Position numbers and translations under genes: made by a program. DNA of 64,000 nucleotides from positions 239,531 to 303,530 of the forward strand of contig NZ_CADFEN010000011.1 in the NCBI RefSeq assembly GCF_902833145.1. The letters run 5' to 3'. Numbering within the stretch: position 1 is the stretch's first letter; every line of letters begins with the position of its first letter. The DNA comes from Burkholderia sp. BCC0506 (GTDB taxonomy: Bacteria > Pseudomonadota > Gammaproteobacteria > Burkholderiales > Burkholderiaceae). Shown here piece by piece: positions 46,573-55,228 of this stretch. The notes below the pieces were generated by a model, which did no database searches, was not told the origin of the DNA, and saw nothing but the letters and a program-made list of their open reading frames with translations.

Positions 46573-47568
46573 TCAACGGCTGCCGGCCGCGCTTCGCCGC
46601 GCGCTGCGCATCGCCGGTGCAGCCGCGTCGTCGGTGCCGAGCGCAGCGTCTGCGGCGGCGCGCGGCCGGTTCATGATGTAGGCCCACAGCTGCTCGGCCG
46701 CGAGCCCGCGCTTGCGCGCCGATCGATACAGGCGGATTTCGAGTTCGGTGATCCAGTCGCCGGTGCCCGCGCACACGAGCGTGCCGTCCGCGAGTTCCTT
46801 CGCGACGCAGCTTTCCGGCAGCCAGCCGATGCCGTGCCCGGCCATGACCATGCCTTTCAGCGCCTCGGACATGTGCGTCTCGAAACACCGGTGCAGCACA
46901 TATGGCTCGGTCGCGTTCAGCAGCAGCATTTCGACGACATTGCCGAGAAAGGCGCCCGACGAATACGCGAGCAGCGGCAGCGGGGCATCGGGCGTGCCGG
47001 GCAGCCGGAACACCGGCCTGCCGAGCGCATCGGGTGTCGACACGGGCAGGATCCGCTCGACGCCGAGGCTGACGAACGGGAAGTGGTTCGGGTCGAGCAC
47101 GATCGGCAACTGCGGATGGTGATAGCCGAGCAGCAGGTCGCATTCGCCTTCGACCAGTTGCTGCACGCCTTCCGGTACGTTCACCGCATTGACGCGGGCC
47201 GTCACGTGGCCGACCTCGCTGTTGAGCTGCTTCAGCCATTCGGGAAACAGCGTGAACACGAGCGTATGGGCGACGGCGAAACGCACGACCTGGTCGCTTG
47301 CCGCGAACTGGTCGTAGCCGTTCACGAGATTGCGCGCCGCATACATGCTGCGCAGGATGTCCGCGGCGAGCCCGCGGAACATCTGGCCGGCCGGCGTCAG
47401 CGCGATCGGGTTGATGCTCCGGTCCACCAGCTTCGCGTCCATCCAGGTTTCGAGGGCGGCGATTCGTCTGCTGAACGCCGACTGCGTCAGGTGCCGGTGA
47501 CGCGCGGCCCGGGAAAAGCTCTTGGTATCCGCCAGGCTCAGGAAATCTTCAAGCCATTTTGCTTCCAT
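46573..47568 (-). CDS. LysR-family regulator, HypT-like
   Basis: 331 residues. The start MEAKWLEDFLSLADTKSFSRAARHRHLTQSAFSRRIAALE matches the layout of E. coli HypT (YjiE), the hypochlorite-responsive LysR protein (there ETKWLYDFL, SQPAFSRRIRALE). The C-terminal domain also follows its pattern (SSMSELLKxxxxxGxGIAWLPE; here THMSEALKGMVMAGHGIGWLPE). It lies between the pga operon and the ATP-grasp cluster, pointing toward the former. Its real target is not shown. Confidence 0.85.
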   Translation of the reverse strand: MEAKWLEDFLSLADTKSFSRAARHRHLTQSAFSRRIAALETWMDAKLVDRSINPIALTPAGQMFRGLAADILRSMYAARNLVNGYDQFAASDQVVRFAVAHTLVFTLFPEWLKQLNSEVGHVTARVNAVNVPEGVQQLVEGECDLLLGYHHPQLPIVLDPNHFPFVSLGVERILPVSTPDALGRPVFRLPGTPDAPLPLLAYSSGAFLGNVVEMLLLNATEPYVLHRCFETHMSEALKGMVMAGHGIGWLPESCVAKELADGTLVCAGTGDWITELEIRLYRSARKRGLAAEQLWAYIMNRPRAAADAALGTDDAAAPAMRSARRSAAGSR

Positions 47569-48147
47569 TTCGATCTTCGCTTTTTATAGTCGGGCGCCTG
47601 AAAGGCGGCGCCGTCTGCTGCACCAACGTTCTAGCGTACCGCGCCTCGCGCCGCTTGGGCCGATGTTTTTTTTCGATGGGTGTCAGTCGAAATATGCATG
47701 GGCGTTGTCGGCGGGATTACGGCTGCATAGCGTTGAGGGGCCGGACCGGTTAACCGGACAGTTCATCGCGTCGGACTGTCCCGGCTGCCCGGACGGCACT
47801 TCCCCAAGGGCCGGCTGCGCCGTGTGCGTGCCGGCCCGCCCGCTCATGCCGGTGCCGGCCCCGTCGCTTTTGGTGCAGTGCAGATTGCACATCCGTGACA
47901 CGCGGGGGAACTATGTTCGTCGGATGCGGCGCAGCATCGGCCGTGCGCGTCGGCGGCGCAGCGCGAGTGCATGTCGCATCGGCCATTGCACCGTTATGGT
48001 GCGAAATGCCGCGCGGGCGTGCCTGGCGCGGCGCCAAAAACAGGGGGATATCGACGGGAGCGAACACGGCACGTTCCTTGCAAAGCATTGGTTACGCCGG
48101 TCCGGCATGCGCAATGCCGGGGAAAACGATCGATGGAGAAAAAATCG
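47569..48147. other. intergenic region upstream of the ATP-grasp/transglutaminase operon
   Basis: About 580 bp without a convincing gene. Notable are the palindrome CCGGTTAACCGG (47746-47757) followed directly by GGACAG/CTGTCC arms (47756-47761 and 47776-47781). The promoter of the large downstream operon should be here. Confidence 0.4.
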
Positions 48148-49563
48148 ATGAAGCCATTCGATGAAATGCTGCAATCCGGCGACATGGTAAGGGCGCCTTA
48201 CGCGCGCCTGAAGCAATGGCTCGACACGCAGGATCCCGCGAGCCTCGCCCAGAAGGCCCATGACGCGGAAGGCGTATTCCGCAAGACGGGCATCACGTTC
48301 GCCGTCTACGGCGACGCGGAGGCCGCCGAGCGGCTGATTCCGTTCGACATCGTGCCGAGGATCATCTCCGGCGCGGAATGGAGCCGGCTGTCGCTCGGCA
48401 TCGAGCAGCGCGTGATGGCGCTCAACGCGTTCCTCGACGACATCTACCACCGCCAGGAAATCGTGCGCGCGGGCATCGTGCCGAAGCACCTGATCGCGCA
48501 CAACGACGCGTTCATCCCCGAGATGATCGACTTCCGGCCGCCCGGCAACGTTTACACGCACATCATCGGCGTCGACATCGTGCGCACGGGCGAGAACGAA
48601 TTCTACGTGCTGGAGGACAACGCGCGTACGCCGTCCGGCGTGTCGTACATGCTGGAAAACCGCGAAACGATGATGCAGCTCTTTCCGGAGCTGTTCCAGC
48701 AGGTAAAGGTGCGCCCGGTCGAAACCTATCCGCAGATGCTGCGCCAGTCGCTCGCGGCCGTGTGCCCGCCGGGCGGCAACACCGACAACCCGACCGTCGC
48801 GGTGCTCACGCCCGGCATCCACAATTCCGCGTACTACGAACATTCGTTCCTCGCCGACCAGATGGGCGTGCACCTCGTCGAGGGCAGCGACCTGCAGGTG
48901 ATCGACGGCCGTGTCGCGATGCGCACCACCGAAGGCTTCCAGCCGATCGACGTGCTGTACCGCCGCGTCGACGACGCATTCCTCGATCCGCTCACGTTCC
49001 GCCCGGATTCGGTGCTCGGCGTGGCGGGCATCATGGACGTGTACCGCGCGGGCAACATCACGATCGCGAACGCGCCGGGCACCGGCATCGCCGACGACAA
49101 GGCGATCTACTCGTACATGCCGGAGATCGTCGAGTTCTACACGGGCCGCAAGGCGCTGCTGGAGAACGTGCCGACCTGGCGCTGCGGCGAGGCCGACAGC
49201 CTCAAGTACGTGCTCGCGCATCTCGACGAACTCGTCGTGAAGGAAGTGCACGGTTCGGGCGGCTACGGGATGCTGGTCGGGCCGTGCGCGTCGAAGGCCG
49301 AGCTCGACGCGTTTTCCGCGAAGCTGCGCGCGCGTCCCGCGAACTACATCGCGCAACCGACGCTCGCGCTGTCCACGACGCCGATCCTGACCGACGCCGG
49401 CCTCGCGCCGCGCCACGTCGACCTGCGGCCGTTCGTGCTGGTGTCGGACCGGATCCGCATCACGCCGGGCGGGCTCACGCGCGTCGCGCTGAAGGAAGGA
49501 TCGCTGGTCGTCAACTCGAGCCAGGGCGGCGGCACCAAGGACACCTGGGTGCTGGCCGACTGA
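48148..49563 (+). CDS. circularly permuted ATP-grasp type 2 protein (COG2308)
   Basis: 471 residues from the ATG at 48148, which has GGAG 9 nt upstream. An ATG at 48133 is the alternative. The sequence follows the circularly permuted ATP-grasp family (DUF404/DUF407): IIGVDIVRTGENEFYVLEDNARTPSGVSYMLENR, VLTPGIHNSAYYEHSFLA, YRRVDDAFLDPLTFRPDSVLGVAGI, and NPPG-type nucleotide-site segments (NAPGTGIADDKAIYSYMPEI, VVKEVHGSGGYGMLVG). ATP-grasp enzymes couple a carboxylate to an amine using ATP. Comparative studies predict these form peptide or amide bonds, with no confirmed substrate that I know of. First gene of the operon. Confidence 0.9.
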   Translation: MKPFDEMLQSGDMVRAPYARLKQWLDTQDPASLAQKAHDAEGVFRKTGITFAVYGDAEAAERLIPFDIVPRIISGAEWSRLSLGIEQRVMALNAFLDDIYHRQEIVRAGIVPKHLIAHNDAFIPEMIDFRPPGNVYTHIIGVDIVRTGENEFYVLEDNARTPSGVSYMLENRETMMQLFPELFQQVKVRPVETYPQMLRQSLAAVCPPGGNTDNPTVAVLTPGIHNSAYYEHSFLADQMGVHLVEGSDLQVIDGRVAMRTTEGFQPIDVLYRRVDDAFLDPLTFRPDSVLGVAGIMDVYRAGNITIANAPGTGIADDKAIYSYMPEIVEFYTGRKALLENVPTWRCGEADSLKYVLAHLDELVVKEVHGSGGYGMLVGPCASKAELDAFSAKLRARPANYIAQPTLALSTTPILTDAGLAPRHVDLRPFVLVSDRIRITPGGLTRVALKEGSLVVNSSQGGGTKDTWVLAD

Positions 49564-49627
49564 GCCGGACGCGACCGCGCGCGCCGGAGCCGGCGCGCGA
49601 ACCGAACGAAGACGGAGTGGACACGAG

Positions 49628-50569
49628 ATGCTTCTGGGACGTACTGCAAGCGGGCTCTACTGGATGTACCGCTATATCGAACGCGCGGAGAACATCGCGC
49701 GCATCGTCGACGCCGGGCTGCGGATGGCGCTCACGCGCACGGCCGACGCGCCGGCCGAATGGTCGTCGGTGCTCGTCAGCTCGGGCGCGGACGACGGCTA
49801 TTGGCAGAAATACGACGCGTATGCGGCCGATACCGTGACCGACTACCTGCTGCGCGACCGCGACAACCCGTCGAGCGTGCTGTCGTGCATCGAGGCCGCG
49901 CGCTCGAACGCGCGGATGGTGCGCACGGCGCTCACGCGCGAGGCGTGGGAAAGCGTGAACGGCGCGTGGCTCGCGCTGCGCCGCGCGTTCGCGCAGCCGG
50001 TGCCGGAAAGCGAGCTGCCGGCCGTGCTCGACCAGGTGAAGCGCGAAACCGCGCTGATCCTCGGCAGCTTCTACAGCACGATGCTGCGCAACGAGATCTT
50101 CGATTTCGCGCAGATCGGCGCATTCATCGAACGCGCGGACAACACCGCGCGGATCATCGACGTGAAGTACCACCTGCTGCTGCCGTCGGTGTCGCACGTC
50201 GGCACGATCCTCGACAACTACCAATGGGAGACGATCCTGCGCTGCGTCGCCGCGCACCGCTCGTACCGCTGGGTGTACGACGTGCAGTACAAGCCGCTGA
50301 ACATCGCCGACTACCTGATCCTGAACGGCCGCATGCCGCGCTCGCTGCGCTATTGCTACGGGCGCGTCGTGTCGAGCCTGAACCTGCTCGCGAAGGATTA
50401 CGGCGTGACACACCCGTGTCACGACACGGCCACGAAGATCCTGCAAATGCTGTCCGATACCTCGGTCGAGCGGATCTTCAAGAGCGGCCTGCACGAGTTC
50501 CTGACCGACTTCATCGGCCGCAACAACAGCCTCGGGCTCGAAGTCGCCCAGGCTTACAACTTCGACTGA
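49628..50569 (+). CDS. alpha-E domain protein (COG2307)
   Basis: 313 residues, wholly alpha-helical. It begins LLGRTASGLYWMYRYIERAENIARIVDAGLRM, the conserved first helix of the alpha-E family, and contains SNARMVRTALTREAWESVN and ERADNTARIIDVKYH, rich in paired Glu and Arg. Its function is unknown. It always accompanies the circularly permuted ATP-grasp and is fused to it in the fifth gene of this operon, so the two very likely form a complex. GGAGTGG precedes the start. Confidence 0.9.
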   Translation: MLLGRTASGLYWMYRYIERAENIARIVDAGLRMALTRTADAPAEWSSVLVSSGADDGYWQKYDAYAADTVTDYLLRDRDNPSSVLSCIEAARSNARMVRTALTREAWESVNGAWLALRRAFAQPVPESELPAVLDQVKRETALILGSFYSTMLRNEIFDFAQIGAFIERADNTARIIDVKYHLLLPSVSHVGTILDNYQWETILRCVAAHRSYRWVYDVQYKPLNIADYLILNGRMPRSLRYCYGRVVSSLNLLAKDYGVTHPCHDTATKILQMLSDTSVERIFKSGLHEFLTDFIGRNNSLGLEVAQAYNFD

Positions 50570-50577
50570 GACTTGCC

Positions 50578-51561
50578 ATGCGACTCGCCATCCGACACAT
50601 TTCGCGTTATCAGTTCGACGAACAAGCCAGCCATGCGCTGCAACGGCTGCGGCTGCGCCCGCAGTCCGGCCCCGGGCAGACGGTGCGCGCGTGGCAGGTC
50701 ACGATCGACGGCGTCGAGCCGACGCTGTCGTACGCCGACGGGCTCGGCAACCGGATCGACCTCGTGCGCCACGATCGCGGCGCGAAGGACGAGATCGTCG
50801 TCGTGGCGGCCGGCGTCGTCGAGACGCAGGACCGCGCGGGCATTCTCGGGAACCCGGAAGGCTATGCGCCACCGTGGATCTTCGAGCGCGAGACCGCGCT
50901 CACGAAAGCCGGCGACACCGTGCGCGCGCTCACCGACGCGCTGCCGATCGAGCCGCACGGCCTCGACGCGTTGCACTGGCTGATGACGGAAGTGCACGGC
51001 CGCATCGCGTACGCGCCGAACCTGGCCGCCGACGCGCCCGTCGATGCGGAAACGGCGCTGCAAAGCGGCGAGGGCACGAGCCGCGACCATGCCCATGCGT
51101 TCATCGCGGCCGCTCGCGTACTGAAGATTCCCGCGCGCTACATCTCGGGCTACGTGCTGGCCGACAGCGCGATGCAGCGCATCGCCGACGCGAAGCAGAA
51201 TGGGGTGGACGTCGAGGCGGAGGAAGCGCTCGCGTTGCAGAGCGCCGAGGGTATGCAGCAGGCGCTCGGCGCGTCGCATGCCGTGCAGTCGCAGTCGCAG
51301 GGGCAGTCGCAGGCGGCGCTCGGCGCGCAGCCGCAGGCCGCTGCGCTGATGCAGCAGCCGGCCGGCCATGCCTGGGCCGAGGCCTATGTCGAAGGGCTCG
51401 GCTGGGTCGGCTTCGATCCGTTCATGAACCGTTGCCCGGACGAACGCTACGTGCGCATCGCGGTCGGCCTCGACCATCGCGACGCGCAGCCGGTGACGGG
51501 GCTCGGCGCGACGGCCGTCGCCGTCGAGATCAGCGTCGTGCAGACGCCCGAACTCGTCTGA
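50578..51561 (+). CDS. transglutaminase-like protein with Ser in place of the catalytic Cys
   Basis: 327 residues. The N-terminal beta domain (MRLAIRHISRYQFDEQASHALQRLRLRPQ) and the transglutaminase core are both present. The His (264, GHAWAEAYVEGLGWVGFDP) and Asp (280) of the triad are kept, but where the family has G-x-C-R-D the text reads GTSRDHAHAF: Ser168 replaces Cys. Between the nucleophile position and His264 lies an inserted stretch of about 70 residues rich in Gln and Ala (SQSQGQSQ). It starts 8 bp after the alpha-E gene. It is either noncatalytic, perhaps a binding subunit, or uses Ser. Confidence 0.85.
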   Translation: MRLAIRHISRYQFDEQASHALQRLRLRPQSGPGQTVRAWQVTIDGVEPTLSYADGLGNRIDLVRHDRGAKDEIVVVAAGVVETQDRAGILGNPEGYAPPWIFERETALTKAGDTVRALTDALPIEPHGLDALHWLMTEVHGRIAYAPNLAADAPVDAETALQSGEGTSRDHAHAFIAAARVLKIPARYISGYVLADSAMQRIADAKQNGVDVEAEEALALQSAEGMQQALGASHAVQSQSQGQSQAALGAQPQAAALMQQPAGHAWAEAYVEGLGWVGFDPFMNRCPDERYVRIAVGLDHRDAQPVTGLGATAVAVEISVVQTPELV

Positions 51562-51654
51562 CCCGCCGCGCGTTTCCGCCGAATCCGCCACGCCGGGCCG
51601 CCGCGTCGAAAGCGACGCGGCGTGCACGGTCGGCCCAACCCGATCCGAGCTCCC

Positions 51655-54600
51655 ATGTCCATCCACGTCGCGCTGCATCACACCACCCGCTATCGCTACG
51701 ACCGGCTCGTCAACCTCGGCCCGCAGGTCGTGCGGCTGCGGCCCGCGCCGCATTGCCGGACGCCGATCCTCGCGTATTCGATGACGGTCGAGCCCGCGCA
51801 GCACTTCATCAACTGGCAGCAGGACCCGTTCTCGAACTACCTCGCGCGGCTCGTGTTTCCGGAGCGCACGGAGCACTTCGAGATCACGATCGATCTCGTC
51901 GCCGAGATGTCGGTCTACAACCCGTTCGACTTCTTCCTCGAAGCGAGCGCGGAACAATACCCGTTCAGCTATGACGACGCGCTGAAGACCGAGCTCGCGC
52001 CGTATCTCGCGTGCGACCCGCAGACGAGCGCCGCGCCGCTGTTCCGCGCGTATCTCGACGGCGTCGACCGCACGCCGGCCGGCACCGTGAACTTCCTCGT
52101 CGCGCTGAACCAGCAGCTTCAGCGCGACATCGGCTATCTCGTGCGGATGGAGCCCGGCGTGCAGACGCCCGAGCAGACGCTCGAACTCGCGTCCGGCTCG
52201 TGCCGCGACAGCGCGTGGCTGCTCGTGCAGCTGTGCCGCCATCTCGGCATCGCCGCGCGCTTCGTGTCGGGCTACCTGATCCAGCTCACGCCCGACGTCA
52301 AATCGCTCGACGGCCCGAGCGGCACGTCGGTCGACTTCACTGACCTGCACGCGTGGTGCGAGGTCTACCTGCCGGGCGCCGGCTGGATCGGCTTCGATCC
52401 GACGTCGGGCCTGCTCGCCGGGGAAGGGCATATTCCGCTCGCCTGTACGCCGCAGCCGACCAGCGCCGCGCCGGTCGAAGGCCTGATCGACGAGTGCGAA
52501 GTGTCGTTCGAGCACGAGATGACCGTGACGCGCGTGTATGAATCGCCGCGCGTGACGAAGCCGTATACGGAATCGCAGTGGGACGCGGTGCTCGCGCTCG
52601 GCACGCAGGTCGACGGTGCGCTGGCGGCCGGCGACGTGCGGCTCACGCAAGGCGGCGAGCCGACCTTCGTGTCGATCGACGATCGCGACGGCGCCGAATG
52701 GAACACCGATGCGCTCGGCCCGACCAAGCGCGGCTATGCGACCGAACTCGTGCAGCGGCTGCGCGCCGAATACGGCGACGGCGGCTTCCTGCATTTCGGG
52801 CAGGGCAAGTGGTACCCGGGCGAGCAACTGCCGCGCTGGGCGCTGTCGATCTTCTGGCGCGCGGACGGCCAGCCCGTGTGGCACGATCCGTCGCTGTTCG
52901 CCGACGAGCGCGAGCCGTCCTCGTACACCACCGACGACGCGAAGCGCTTCATCGATGCGCTCGCCGCACGGCTGAACCTGACGGACGAATTCATCCGGCC
53001 CGGCTACGAGGACGTCTGGTACTACCTGTGGCGCGAGCGCCGGCTGCCGGTCAACGTCGATCCGTTCGACGCGCGCCTCGACGACGAACTCGAACGCGCG
53101 CGGCTGCGCAAGGTGTTCGAGCAGCAGCTCGACAGCGTGGTCGGCTACGTGCTGCCGGTGAAGCGCGTGGACGACACGCCAGGCCTCGACGGGCCGCGCT
53201 GGCAGACGGGCCCGTGGTTCTTCCGCGACGAGCGGATGTACCTCGTGCCGGGCGATTCGCCGATGGGCTATCGGTTGCCGCTCGATTCGCTGCCGTGGAC
53301 GGCCCGCGCCGACTATCCGTATCTCGTCGAGCGCGATCCGTTCGCGCCGCGCGACGCGCTGCCGGATGCCGCCGCCATTCGCGCCCGCTACGCGGGCCCG
53401 GCCGACGCGCCGCGCTACCTGGCCGGCGTGCATCGCGAAGCGCCCGCGCAGACCGTGATGCAGTGGCGCGACGACGGCACCGCCGCGAGCGCTCGCGCGC
53501 GCGCCGCGGACCCGCATCGCCGGCCCGAGCGCTTCGAATCGGCCGCATGGATCACGCGCACCGCGCTGTGCGTCGAAGTGCGCAACGGCATCCTGTACCT
53601 GTTCATGCCGCCGCTTGCCGCGCTCGAGGATTATCTCGACCTGCTCGGCGCGATCGAGCTGACCGCGCACGCGCTCGGCGTGAAGCTCGTGCTCGAAGGC
53701 TATCCGCCGCCGCGCGACGCGCGGCTGAAGCTGCTGCAGGTGACGCCCGACCCCGGCGTGATCGAGGTGAACATCCATCCGGCCGCGAGCTTCGACGAGC
53801 TCGTCGACCACACCGAATTCCTGTACGACGCGGCGTGGCAGTCGCGGCTGTGCAGCGAGAAATTCATGGTCGACGGGCGGCACGTCGGCACGGGCGGCGG
53901 CAACCACTTCGTGCTCGGCGGCGCGACGCCGGCCGACAGCCCGTTCCTGCGGCGCCCGGATCTGCTCGCGAGCCTGATCGCGTACTGGCACAACCATCCG
54001 TCGCTGTCGTACCTGTTCTCGGGGCTGTTCATCGGGCCGACGAGCCAGGCGCCACGTGTCGACGAGGCGCGCAACGACCAGCTCTACGAGCTCGACATCG
54101 CATTCGCGGAGATCCAGCGCAACAAGCTGCTGTTCGGGCAGGACATGCCGCCGTGGCTCGTCGATCGCGTGCTGCGCAACCTGCTGATCGACGTGACGGG
54201 CAACACGCACCGCAGCGAGTTCTGCATCGACAAGCTGTATTCGCCCGATTCGTCCACCGGCCGGCTCGGCCTGCTCGAACTGCGCGCGTTCGAGATGCCG
54301 CCGCATGCGCGGATGAGCATCGTGCAGCAACTGCTGCTGCGCGCGCTGGTCGCGCGCTTCTGGGCTGCGCCGTACACGACGCCGCTCACGCGCTGGGGCA
54401 CCGCGCTGCACGACCGGTTCATGCTGCCGGCGTTTCTTCAGATGGATTTCGACGATGTGCTGACCGAGCTGCGCGACGCGGGTTTCGGGTTCGATCCGGC
54501 GTGGTTCGCGCCGCACTTCGAATTCCGTTTCCCGCTGTTCGGGCAGATCGCGGTGAACGGGATGCAGCTGTCGCTGCGCGGCGCGCTGGAACCGTGGCAC

Positions 54601-55068
54601 GTGATGGGCGAGGAGGGCGCGATCGGCGGCACGGTGCGCTACGTCGATTCGTCGGTCGAACGGCTCGAAGTGCGCGTGACGGGGCTGAACGACAACCGGT
54701 ACGTCGTGACCGTCAACTGCCGCGCGCTGCCGCTGCAGCCGACCGGCACCGTCGGCGAATACGTCGCGGGCGTGCGCTACAAGGCGTGGTCGCCGCCGTC
54801 GGCGCTGCATCCGACCATCGGCGTGCATGCGCCGCTCACGTTCGACATCGTCGATACGTGGCTGCAGCGCTCGCTCGGCGGTTGCCGGTATCACGTCGCG
54901 CATCCGGGCGGCCGCAACTACGCGACGTTCCCCGTCAATGCCTACGAGGCCGAGAGCCGCCGGCTCGCGCGCTTCGTCGAGATGGGGCATACGCCGGGGC
55001 GGATGGAGGTCGCGGCTGCCGCGCCGAGCCGCGAATTCCCGTTCACGCTCGATTTGCGACGGCCGTGA
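51655..55068 (+). CDS. transglutaminase fused to DUF2126 putative amidoligase
   Basis: 1137 residues from the ATG at 51655. Residues 1-290 are a transglutaminase with complete triad: Cys183 (GSCRDSAWLLVQLCRHLG), His232 (DLHAWCEVY), Asp248 (GFDPTSG). The remaining about 830 residues are the DUF2126 region, e.g. LTQGGEPTFVSIDDRDGAEWNTDALG, GQGKWYPGEQLPRWAL, VEVRNGILYLFMPPL and GGGNHFVLGG, which has been predicted to be an amidoligase of the glutamine-synthetase-like fold. Its partners are the two ATP-grasp proteins. Confidence 0.9.
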   Translation: MSIHVALHHTTRYRYDRLVNLGPQVVRLRPAPHCRTPILAYSMTVEPAQHFINWQQDPFSNYLARLVFPERTEHFEITIDLVAEMSVYNPFDFFLEASAEQYPFSYDDALKTELAPYLACDPQTSAAPLFRAYLDGVDRTPAGTVNFLVALNQQLQRDIGYLVRMEPGVQTPEQTLELASGSCRDSAWLLVQLCRHLGIAARFVSGYLIQLTPDVKSLDGPSGTSVDFTDLHAWCEVYLPGAGWIGFDPTSGLLAGEGHIPLACTPQPTSAAPVEGLIDECEVSFEHEMTVTRVYESPRVTKPYTESQWDAVLALGTQVDGALAAGDVRLTQGGEPTFVSIDDRDGAEWNTDALGPTKRGYATELVQRLRAEYGDGGFLHFGQGKWYPGEQLPRWALSIFWRADGQPVWHDPSLFADEREPSSYTTDDAKRFIDALAARLNLTDEFIRPGYEDVWYYLWRERRLPVNVDPFDARLDDELERARLRKVFEQQLDSVVGYVLPVKRVDDTPGLDGPRWQTGPWFFRDERMYLVPGDSPMGYRLPLDSLPWTARADYPYLVERDPFAPRDALPDAAAIRARYAGPADAPRYLAGVHREAPAQTVMQWRDDGTAASARARAADPHRRPERFESAAWITRTALCVEVRNGILYLFMPPLAALEDYLDLLGAIELTAHALGVKLVLEGYPPPRDARLKLLQVTPDPGVIEVNIHPAASFDELVDHTEFLYDAAWQSRLCSEKFMVDGRHVGTGGGNHFVLGGATPADSPFLRRPDLLASLIAYWHNHPSLSYLFSGLFIGPTSQAPRVDEARNDQLYELDIAFAEIQRNKLLFGQDMPPWLVDRVLRNLLIDVTGNTHRSEFCIDKLYSPDSSTGRLGLLELRAFEMPPHARMSIVQQLLLRALVARFWAAPYTTPLTRWGTALHDRFMLPAFLQMDFDDVLTELRDAGFGFDPAWFAPHFEFRFPLFGQIAVNGMQLSLRGALEPWHVMGEEGAIGGTVRYVDSSVERLEVRVTGLNDNRYVVTVNCRALPLQPTGTVGEYVAGVRYKAWSPPSALHPTIGVHAPLTFDIVDTWLQRSLGGCRYHVAHPGGRNYATFPVNAYEAESRRLARFVEMGHTPGRMEVAAAAPSREFPFTLDLRRP

Positions 55069-55228
55069 TCGTCCGATGACAGGGCGGACGACGATGCGCG
55101 GTGCGCGACCTCCCGGCGGCCGCGCCGGAGTGCTAGGATGCGGGCAGATTGCGGCCGCGCGCCGCGGGAGTTTGCCGCCGGTGCGGCGGCGCGCCTGCGC
55201 GGTCGCACCCTGACGACGGAACGACATC

